This document shows positions 6,677 through 13,899 of a stretch of DNA of 13,899 nucleotides, in pieces (position 1 is the first letter of the stretch; each line of letters opens with the position of its first letter). The position numbers were made by a program, and so were the translations under genes. The DNA is from Polyangia bacterium. GTDB taxonomy: Bacteria; Myxococcota_A; Polyangia; Polyangiales; Polyangiaceae. The notes beneath the pieces were generated by a model. It saw nothing but the letters and a program-made list of their open reading frames with translations. It searched no databases and was not told the DNA's origin. The stretch is from assembly GCA_030430975.1 (NCBI GenBank), contig JAUIKB010000037.1, positions 1 to 13,899 on the forward strand, read 5' to 3'.

Positions 6677-6707
6677 AACAGCTGTTTGACGAAAGTTCTA
6701 GAAGAAC
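6677..6707. promoter_or_regulatory. Two short palindromes between lipoprotein and membrane protein genes
   Basis: AACAGCTGTT (6677-6686) and GTTCT-AGA-AGAAC (6695-6707) lie in the 69-bp gap upstream of the membrane protein start at 6658. They could be operator half-sites for a separate promoter of that gene. Both are short and could be chance; no clear -35/-10 pair was found. Confidence 0.22.
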
Positions 6708-6727
6708 GCCGGAAATCTGCGCCTGCG

Positions 6728-8197
6728 CTACGGACACCCGTTAGCGGTGCCCGGCGACGGCAGCAGGTTCGTCGGTGCATTTGTGATCTGGAAATTTTGA
6801 CCATCCAACCGACCGGCCTTACAGCGAATGATCGAGTCGAACTGCCCGAACCCGTTTGCCGCCTCGTTGATCTGCACGGCCTCGGCTCCGTTTCCAAGCA
6901 GCGCCTGCAGCAACGCTGCATCGTCGGAGTCGTTGGTATCGTAAACAAGCGCGTCCAGCAGTCTGGTCGTGGTCGGCAAGAAACCGTTCGGGAAACTGGC
7001 CGCCCGACCTTGATAGATCGCAACCGCATCAGCGCCGTTCTGAAGGATACCGTTGGACCACGGAATCGAGGAACCGGTTACGGGACCGGTCAACAGCAGA
7101 CTAACGCTGTTGGTTTTCGCGGCGAGGTGTACCTGGAAGTACGCCGGGTTGTTCGCAAGCGCTCCGTTAAAGAACACAAGGGTATAGCCCTCGAGCGAAA
7201 CGTTCGCGACGCCGGCTCCGACCTCCACGAACTCAGCGCTGTCGCCGGAGGTTGTGTCGCTGTCGAGCTCATTGATCACCAGATGCACAACCGTCGCTGG
7301 TGCTGAGTTGGAGTCACCGTCCGGTGCCCCCACCTGTACGGACTGTGCATCCAGCGGAGTCGCGTCCTTGACCTGCTTCACAACAATTTCCGAATCGGAA
7401 ATAATCGTGAAGTCCTGGGATACTCCGCCGATGGTTACGTCGGTTGCCACACCGAACCCGCTTCCGCTTATCTTGAGGTCAGCCCCGTGCGCGATCACTT
7501 CGTAGTCAGTGCCGGTGACAGTGGGCACGATGCCCACAACACCGCCGGAGCCGCCTGAACCACCGCTGCCGCCCGAGCCGGCGCTGCCGCCGGAGCCGGC
7601 GCTGCCGCCGGAGCCACTGCTACCGCCCGCACCAGCACCGCCGCCCGTACCGGCACTGCCGCCCGTACCGGCACTGCCGCCGGAGCCACCGCTACCGCCT
7701 GTACCGGCGCTCCCGCCCGTACCGGCGCTCCCGCCCGTACCGGCGCTCCCGCCCGTACCGGCGCTGCCGCTAGAGCCCGCAGAGCCACCGCTACCGGACG
7801 ACCCGCCCGAACCGGCACTGCCCGAGGATCCACCGCTCGCGCCGCTGCCAGCGGTGCCGGACGATCCACCGCTGCTGCTACCGGAGGACCCGGCGTTGCC
7901 GGCGCTTCCCGCAGAGCCCGACGTTCCGGCAGACCCGCCCGTTGCGCCACTGCCAGCTACACCGCCCGCACCGGCGCCGCCCTGCCCGGAGCTTCCGCCG
8001 TTATTCCCAAACCCGCCGAAGCTCGACCCCGCCGTCCCTGCTACAGCGCCGGAACCACCCGAAGACGAGCCCGACGAGCCCGATGAGCCCGCGGTGCCAG
8101 TGAACACCGGCGAGTCATCGCCACCGCAAGCCACCGCGACTGCAGAGACCGCTAGGCTGGATATCAGGACGCGCCGCAAGGACCGATCGATTGCCAT
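6728..8197 (-). CDS. Lipoprotein with long Gly/Ser spacer, IPT/TIG and lamin-tail-like domains
   Basis: 489 residues. A lipoprotein signal ends AVAVACGGDD with lipidated C24 and Gly at +2. Residues 33-219 are an almost pure Gly/Ser/Ala/Thr spacer, including four GTGGSA hexapeptides. It is followed by an IPT/TIG-like Ig fold (about 225-303, with GADLKISGSGFG and VTIGG). The region 304-489 resembles bacterial lamin-tail domains: HLVINELDSDTTSGDSAEFVEV (305-326), a beta-rich middle with GADAVAIYQG (388-397), LLDALVYD (413-420), FDSIIRCKAG (453-462) and the terminal SPGTANGC. Lamin-tail domains of bacteria are often attached to surface nucleases, but no nuclease domain is present here. Probably surface-displayed, with a binding rather than catalytic role. 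Gaps of 39 bp and 69 bp to its same-strand neighbours fit an operon. Confidence 0.87.
   Translation of the reverse strand: MAIDRSLRRVLISSLAVSAVAVACGGDDSPVFTGTAGSSGSSGSSSGGSGAVAGTAGSSFGGFGNNGGSSGQGGAGAGGVAGSGATGGSAGTSGSAGSAGNAGSSGSSSGGSSGTAGSGASGGSSGSAGSGGSSGSGGSAGSSGSAGTGGSAGTGGSAGTGGSAGTGGSGGSGGSAGTGGSAGTGGGAGAGGSSGSGGSAGSGGSAGSGGSGGSGGSGGVVGIVPTVTGTDYEVIAHGADLKISGSGFGVATDVTIGGVSQDFTIISDSEIVVKQVKDATPLDAQSVQVGAPDGDSNSAPATVVHLVINELDSDTTSGDSAEFVEVGAGVANVSLEGYTLVFFNGALANNPAYFQVHLAAKTNSVSLLLTGPVTGSSIPWSNGILQNGADAVAIYQGRAASFPNGFLPTTTRLLDALVYDTNDSDDAALLQALLGNGAEAVQINEAANGFGQFDSIIRCKAGRLDGQNFQITNAPTNLLPSPGTANGCP
7541..8101 (-). repeat. Low-complexity Gly/Ser repeat region with near-identical 18-bp units
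   Basis: This stretch encodes the Gly/Ser/Ala/Thr spacer of the lamin-tail lipoprotein. On the + strand GTACCGGCGCTCCCGCCC is repeated exactly three times head to tail at 7701-7718, 7719-7736 and 7737-7754, with a diverged fourth copy at 7755-7772. Related units GTACCGGCACTGCCGCC(C/G) occur at 7647-7682. Exact identity over three copies points to recent expansion by slippage or unequal recombination. The unit encodes six residues, so copy-number change keeps the frame. Confidence 0.9.
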
Positions 8198-8236
8198 CCC
8201 ACGAGGATACGACTCACGCTGTCGGCGTACAAGCGA

Positions 8237-8620
8237 CTACCCCACCGCCCTGAGGTGACGACGCCGCGCACGACAGAACGCTCGGACCGCCAGTTCGGCA
8301 GCTCCAAGGTCCCGAAACATGATCACTGTACCGGAACCGTCATGGCGAAGCGTGCCGACGGCTTCGACGCCCACGCCGGTCGGAAGCTCAAAGTAGATTT
8401 CCACCGCGGTTCCCTCCGCGATGGCGTTGTCGCGGTTCAAACGAACCCCCTCAACGCTGAGCCGAGTCGTTCGCGCCTTGCGCCAGCATGCGCCCGCATC
8501 GATCATCAATGGCACGCTCAGCGGCACCGGCGCGCCTCGCGGACATATCTCGGAATCGATGCGGAGCCGCGTTTCCGACTCAAGCGTTGCGGGGCGATCC
8601 GAATCCGTAGAGTGGGGCAT
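8237..8620 (-). CDS. Small PilZ-like domain protein
   Basis: 127 residues. The central part RLSVEGVRLN (53-62) followed by GTAVEIYFELP (70-80), EAVGTLRH (86-93) and GTVIMFRDL (97-105) follows the PilZ beta-barrel order: a Ser-x-x-Gly turn, a strand pair, then a closing VxF-type strand and a short helix. The canonical c-di-GMP ligands are incomplete. The first residue of the D/NxSxxG motif is Arg, and no clear RxxxR precedes it, so c-di-GMP binding is uncertain and a degenerate adaptor PilZ is possible. The tail is basic (RARRRHLRAVG). It lies 155 bp downstream of the DHH-CBS gene and 39 bp upstream of the lamin-tail lipoprotein gene, all on the minus strand. GAGG lies only 1-2 nt before the ATG, so the exact start is not secure. 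Confidence 0.65.
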   Translation of the reverse strand: MPHSTDSDRPATLESETRLRIDSEICPRGAPVPLSVPLMIDAGACWRKARTTRLSVEGVRLNRDNAIAEGTAVEIYFELPTGVGVEAVGTLRHDGSGTVIMFRDLGAAELAVRAFCRARRRHLRAVG

Positions 8621-8630
8621 GCCTCAGACG

Positions 8631-8642
8631 GATGCATGCATC
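8631..8642. promoter_or_regulatory. 12-bp perfect palindrome upstream of the PilZ-like gene
   Basis: GATGCATGCATC is fully self-complementary and ends 10 bp before the ATG at 8620. Its position next to the ribosome-binding region of the PilZ-like gene makes an operator or translational element possible. It is short, and no regulator gene is adjacent. Confidence 0.3.
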
Positions 8643-8647
8643 ATACC

Positions 8648-8687
8648 AACTCCGCTACGGGCTGGGATCCGGGTGAATTGCGGAGTT
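8648..8687. other. 8-bp inverted repeat in leader of the PilZ-like gene
   Basis: AACTCCGC (8648-8655) and GCGGAGTT (8680-8687) are exact inverted copies with 24 nt between them. They lie in the 155-bp non-coding stretch 8621-8775, between the DHH-CBS stop and the PilZ-like start. In RNA they could form a stem with a large loop. I compared the leader by eye with the GEMM c-di-GMP riboswitch consensus and saw no match. Confidence 0.3.
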
Positions 8688-8757
8688 TCGCCCGACAAAC
8701 CCGCGGCACCCCGTGTACCGAGTGCACCACAACCGTGTCCTGTGTACCGCTGCGTCT

Positions 8758-8770
8758 GTGCGGTCCGCAC
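8758..8770. other. Short inverted repeat just after the DHH-CBS stop codon
   Basis: GTGCGGTCCGCAC is symmetrical about its central T and starts 6 nt beyond the DHH-CBS stop in the direction of transcription. No T-run follows on the minus strand, so it is at best a weak hairpin or a protein site, and readthrough into the PilZ-like gene is expected. Confidence 0.3.
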
Positions 8771-8775
8771 TTATT

Positions 8776-10101
8776 TCAATGGCTGCGCACCGACATCGGA
8801 CCATAGAGCACGATTTCGCGCAGATCGCTGCGTGCCAACATACCGACGACGCTGCCATCCCGCATGACAGGAAGCCGACCCACGCCGGACTGCTCCATTT
8901 CGTTCAGCGCTACCTCTAGCGGCGTGTCGGGTGTCGTCGTCTTCACATGCTGAGACATGCAGCTTGCAACGGGTAAGTGCAGGCGACCGGCGCGCTCAGC
9001 TCGCTCCACATCGCGTCGTGAGATGATCCCGATGAGCTGACCATCACGCACCACCGGTACCCCGGAATGGCGCCAAGACGGCAGCGAGTGTTTGAGCTCG
9101 AGCAACGCCAGGTCGGGCGGTACCGTGCGCACGGGGCGCGACATCACGTCTTCCACCCGACGCGGGCTCGGGGGGTTTCGGTTTAGGGCGTCGACGATCG
9201 CCGCGCGCAGCTCATCAGCATTTCCGCCTTTCACGAACGCCGCCGCCGCGCTCGCGTGTCCGCCACCTCCAAAGGGACGGAGCAGCGCGCTCGCATCGAT
9301 GGCGCGGCTCCGCGAGCGGGCAACGACCTGTACGTGTTTTTCACGAATCGTGTACAGGGCGAAGAGTGCGGCGCAGTCGTTAAACTCTGTCGCGTGCGAC
9401 GTCAGTTCGCCCAACCCAGAAGCGCTTCGATCGACCGCGACGTTCGCAAATCCCACGTCGATCCCACCGAATCGCATCATCTCAACCGATGAGAGCAGCA
9501 GCGTTAGAATGCGACGCTCTTCAGGCCCGTAGGCGGGTCGTAGGTAGCGATTCAGCGTCTTGAGATTCCCGCCTTGGTCGAGCAGCCAGCCGACGGCACG
9601 TGCATCTCGGCCCGACGTGCCGGGGTACTTGAGCGAGCCTGTATCCGCATAGATACCAAGCGCGAAGAGCGTCGCCTCTTCGACGTCGACGGGGATGCCC
9701 GCCTGCTTGATCCGCTCGACCAGTAGCGTCGTCGCTGACCCTACCGGCTCGACCACTTCCATCGTGGCGACGAGATCATCGTCGCCCGTCGAATGGTGAT
9801 CGTAGACGTGGATCTCCAGCGTCGGGTCTCGCTCAGCGATCCGCTTGCTCAGCACCTCGAACGCCTTGAGCCGGTTGGCACGGCGAACATCCACGACGAT
9901 CAACTTGGAGACGCGGGTTTGATCGATCTCACTAAAGCGCTTCGCATCGAAGCGGTCTGAATGGATGGCGAGATAATCGCGCAGCGCGGGCGACAGCCGC
10001 CTGCCCAGACCGATCGTCGCCCCCGGATACAACTTGCGCGCAGCGACCGCCGACGCGAATCCGTCGAAGTCGGTCAGGTCGTGGGTAACGATCAGCTCCA
10101 T
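8776..10101 (-). CDS. DHH/DHHA1 phosphoesterase with tandem CBS domains
   Basis: 441 residues. DHH motifs are all present: HDLTDFDG (7-14), D71 in VVDVRR, DHH at 101-103 in VYDHHSTGDD, and YADTG (151-155). The DHHA1 domain ends in GGGGHASAAA (278-287), the substrate-binding loop. Two CBS domains follow (about 319-370 and 381-432), which in other proteins bind adenosine nucleotides. Metal-dependent cleavage of a small phosphoester such as nano-RNA, pAp or a linear or cyclic dinucleotide is expected from the family; the substrate cannot be read from sequence. The same DHH-CBS order forms the front half of long bacterial poly(A)/CCA nucleotidyltransferase fusions, but here the protein stops about 9 residues after CBS2 and no nucleotidyltransferase follows. 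It heads the minus-strand series containing the PilZ-like gene. No strong Shine-Dalgarno is seen. Confidence 0.93.
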   Translation of the reverse strand: MELIVTHDLTDFDGFASAVAARKLYPGATIGLGRRLSPALRDYLAIHSDRFDAKRFSEIDQTRVSKLIVVDVRRANRLKAFEVLSKRIAERDPTLEIHVYDHHSTGDDDLVATMEVVEPVGSATTLLVERIKQAGIPVDVEEATLFALGIYADTGSLKYPGTSGRDARAVGWLLDQGGNLKTLNRYLRPAYGPEERRILTLLLSSVEMMRFGGIDVGFANVAVDRSASGLGELTSHATEFNDCAALFALYTIREKHVQVVARSRSRAIDASALLRPFGGGGHASAAAAFVKGGNADELRAAIVDALNRNPPSPRRVEDVMSRPVRTVPPDLALLELKHSLPSWRHSGVPVVRDGQLIGIISRRDVERAERAGRLHLPVASCMSQHVKTTTPDTPLEVALNEMEQSGVGRLPVMRDGSVVGMLARSDLREIVLYGPMSVRSH

Positions 10102-10294
10102 GCGGGCGGCCGTTGGCCACCGCCGAGCTTACCAGGTCAGCGCATCGTCTCAGACAGCCGGATGAGATTCCGTTGCAGTAGATTTCTAAGCGATTTCGCC
10201 ACGTGCTGAACAAAAGAATGGGTCGTGAGCCCACGCGAGAGCGGCACGGCCCACGGAAAACGCGTATGCTGCCTCCATTCGCGCTCACGGCGCC

Positions 10295-10333
10295 TCTGCT
10301 AGACAATAGGTAGTCTGCTAGACGAACAGGTAG
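10295..10333 (+). repeat. Tandem 19/20-bp leader duplication carrying the ribosome site
   Basis: TCTGCTAGACAATAGGTAG (10295-10313) is followed directly by TCTGCTAGACGAACAGGTAG (10314-10333). The copies differ by one inserted base and one substitution. Each includes an AGG. The second copy places AGG (10328-10330) 6 nt before the ATG at 10337, so it supplies the ribosome site of the small membrane protein gene; the first copy carries a spare one. Recent tandem duplication is the simplest reading. Confidence 0.7.
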
Positions 10334-10336
10334 GAC

Positions 10337-10759
10337 ATGGCGAACCAACCCAACGATGACGAAGCAATCCCCGTTAGCGGCATCAAGCCGCTCTACATCG
10401 GCATCGGCGCCGGCGTGATCGGACTGATCGTCTGCATCGGCTTGTTCATCAAGATGAAGCCCAAGGAGGTCGAGAACGCCGGTCCCGAGCTCGCCCCCGT
10501 CTCTACGCAAGGCATGACGCAGAAAGAAATGCAGGAGCATCTCAAGCTCACGCGTAAGGGGCTCGCCAATCTGCCGCCTGACAAGAAACCGGCCGCTGAA
10601 AAGAAAGAACCCGAGAAGACCGCGGCCCGCAGTGGCGGCGGAGCGCCTCGCAAGTCGGGGGGCGGCAGCGCACCTCCGCCAAAGCCCAAGAAAGCGCCCA
10701 AGAAGGCGCTCGATGCACTCGACGGCATCGGTGACGACATCACCGGCAAGCTGAAATAG
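10337..10759 (+). CDS. Small single-pass membrane protein with Lys/Gly/Pro-rich tail
   Basis: 140 residues. An acidic start (NDDEA) is followed by one hydrophobic helix (about 19-39, LYIGIGAGVIGLIVCIGLFI). KMKPKE comes right after the helix, then a short helical stretch (MTQKEMQEHLKLTRKGL, 60-76) and a low-complexity basic tail rich in Lys, Pro and Gly (82-124). It ends ALDALDGIGDDITGKLK (124-140). Charge balance favours the basic tail lying in the cytoplasm, but this is only the positive-inside rule. I recognise no family. An AGG 6 nt before the ATG supports the start. It is divergent from the DHH-CBS gene across 235 bp and convergent with the helicase gene with just 3 bp between stop codons. 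No promoter could be defined with confidence in the gap 10102-10336. Confidence 0.8.
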   Translation: MANQPNDDEAIPVSGIKPLYIGIGAGVIGLIVCIGLFIKMKPKEVENAGPELAPVSTQGMTQKEMQEHLKLTRKGLANLPPDKKPAAEKKEPEKTAARSGGGAPRKSGGGSAPPPKPKKAPKKALDALDGIGDDITGKLK

Positions 10760-10762
10760 TTC

Positions 10763-13072
<2,310 letters not shown>

Positions 13073-13102
13073 GGGTGCGGACACGGCGAGCCCATCATGC
13101 AC

Positions 13103-13138
13103 AAAAGCAGCGCGGCCGGATCAAGAGATCCAGCCGCG
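13103..13138 (-). terminator. Probable intrinsic terminator after the PPC-repeat gene
   Basis: CGCGGCCGGATC (13111-13122) and GATCCAGCCGCG (13127-13138) form 11 pairs with one C-A mismatch around an AAGA loop. Read on the minus strand, CTGC and then TTTT (13106-13103) follow the stem. It lies 21 nt past the stop of the PPC-repeat gene and just ahead of the helicase gene, separating the two. Confidence 0.6.
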
Positions 13139-13159
13139 GAGCGTTTCGATGCGAGACGC

Positions 13160-13899
13160 CTACTGGAAGGCGACGTCGAGCTTGTAGGTGCCGGTCGAGC
13201 TGGCGCTGTTTCCATCCACGATCACGTAGTACGTCGTGCCCTGGACAACGGGAACCGTGAACGACTCGGTTGCGCCCGACCCCGAAGAATCCTTGCACTT
13301 CAGCTCCGCCGCCGCGTTGTCACAGATCGTCCGGACGTAGACGACCGCGTCGAATCCGGTTGGATCCAGCGCGACCGACATGATGCCGGTCGACGGCGCG
13401 GTCACGGCGTACACGACATCGGCGCCCGGGCTGGTGCCCGATGAGCAGTCGGTAGCCTTGTACAGGTCGGTGGCGCCGGCCAAGCTAGCGGTCACCGACC
13501 CTGCGTTGCTCGAGATCGGCAGCACCTCGCCGGGGCACAGGTCGCCTTCGGCGGGCTGAGTCATGTTGGCCGTCAGGGTGAACGTTCCCGATGCGGAACT
13601 CCAACCGTCCACAACGACGTAGTAGGTCTTGCCGGCCTCGGCCAGGACGCTCACGTTCTCGCCGCTGTAGTTATCGTCACAGTCCAGCTCGCTCGCCTCG
13701 CTGCCGCACGTCTCCTGGATGTACAGCAGCGAGTCCCAGCCGTCGGAATCGAGATTAAACGAAAGGATGCCGGCGGTGTCGGGCGTGAACGCGTAGATCA
13801 CGTCGTTGGCGCTGGCGCTTGACGACGACGAGCCGCAGCTCCCGTCCGATGTCTGGCTGGCGGTGGTGGTGTCGCCGGTCACCGTGTGAGTGGCGGTTG
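13160..13899 (-). CDS. Secreted protein with PPC-like Cys-containing repeats, 5'-truncated by window edge
   Basis: The frame is open through the right edge, so at least 245 residues of a longer protein are seen and no start can be given. Two homologous units are visible, each about 120-128 residues. Unit A spans 13899-13547. Unit B starts at GDLCPGEVLPI (13546) and runs to the stop. Shared positions include DVxYAxT, a GIxSxxLDxxG strand, YxxxxC, ELxCxD and TYYVxVDG. Three cysteines align between the units (SC/DC, ETC/TIC, LDC/LKC). This is the pattern of PPC-like beta-sandwich domains attached to secreted enzymes and surface proteins. The catalytic or anchoring part, if any, lies upstream. 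A probable terminator follows the stop. The role is unknown; extracellular location is inferred from the domain type. Confidence 0.85.
   Translation of the reverse strand, partial: TATHTVTGDTTTASQTSDGSCGSSSSSASANDVIYAFTPDTAGILSFNLDSDGWDSLLYIQETCGSEASELDCDDNYSGENVSVLAEAGKTYYVVVDGWSSASGTFTLTANMTQPAEGDLCPGEVLPISSNAGSVTASLAGATDLYKATDCSSGTSPGADVVYAVTAPSTGIMSVALDPTGFDAVVYVRTICDNAAAELKCKDSSGSGATESFTVPVVQGTTYYVIVDGNSASSTGTYKLDVAFQ

Noticed and set aside
7541..8101. Possible CRISPR array or other spaced repeat
   Set aside because: The units are contiguous coding repeats (hexapeptide register) without unique spacers.
7509..8258. Plus-strand open frame rich in PPVPALPPEP, opposite the lamin-tail lipoprotein
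   Set aside because: Same cause: a stop-free antisense frame of a GC-rich Gly/Ser repeat. It runs through the lipoprotein signal and into the PilZ-like gene in the wrong orientation.
8621..8775. c-di-GMP riboswitch before the PilZ-like gene
   Set aside because: The conserved GEMM core segments are not recognisable on the minus strand; only generic inverted repeats are present.
10242..10270. Sigma-70-like promoter with TATGCT at 10265-10270 before the small membrane protein gene
   Set aside because: No acceptable -35 lies at 16-18 bp upstream (CGGCAC), so it cannot be separated from chance.
9932..10540. Minus-strand frame of 202 codons spanning the DHH-CBS promoter region
   Set aside because: It overlaps the DHH-CBS N-terminus out of frame and the small membrane protein in antisense; no domain is visible.

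Overview
The window is GC-rich and densely coded. It looks like a chromosomal segment of a myxobacterium, most likely of the Polyangia/Sorangium side. The grounds are an FHA protein with an AgmX/PglI (TonB-like) C-terminal domain, several lipoproteins with long Gly/Ser/Pro/Ala linkers, PPC-like Cys-containing repeats, and GTG starts. The organism call is inference from gene families; no rRNA, tRNA, phage, insertion sequence or CRISPR array is visible.

Layout. 1-342 (+): 3' part of a thioredoxin-type glutathione peroxidase. 357-1997 (-): a Cys-rich lipoprotein followed 3 bp later by an NmrA-like NAD(P)-binding protein. 1998-2282: divergent control region with an AT-rich palindromic patch. 2283-5212 (+): FHA-TM-TonB-like protein, an intrinsic terminator, then a lipoprotein with eleven GPGG[A/S] units and a PPC-like domain. 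5222-10101 (-): in transcription order, a DHH/DHHA1-CBS phosphoesterase, a small PilZ-like protein, a lipoprotein with a long Gly/Ser spacer plus IPT and lamin-tail-like domains, and a single-pass membrane protein with a C-terminal DCxPCLR motif. 10337-10759 (+): a small single-pass membrane protein with a basic tail. 10763-13072 (-): a Suv3-type RNA helicase ending in nine arginines. 13160-13899 (-): C-terminal part of a secreted protein with PPC-like repeats, cut by the window edge.

How the genes may work together. Most products are envelope or surface proteins (three lipoproteins, three single-pass membrane proteins, one PPC-repeat protein). The FHA-TonB-like protein has the architecture described for the Myxococcus gliding-motor proteins GltG/GltJ: a cytoplasmic phosphopeptide-binding module, one membrane helix and a periplasmic TonB-like end. 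A role in linking cytoplasmic phospho-signalling to an envelope complex is plausible but not shown. The PilZ-like protein beside a DHH-CBS phosphoesterase suggests a nucleotide-signalling pair, also inference. The peroxidase and the helicase look like housekeeping genes. I found no clear undescribed multigene system. The best leads are the silk-like GPGGX lipoprotein next to the FHA-TonB gene, the lamin-tail lipoprotein with near-identical 18-bp repeats, and the stand-alone DHH-CBS protein beside the PilZ gene.
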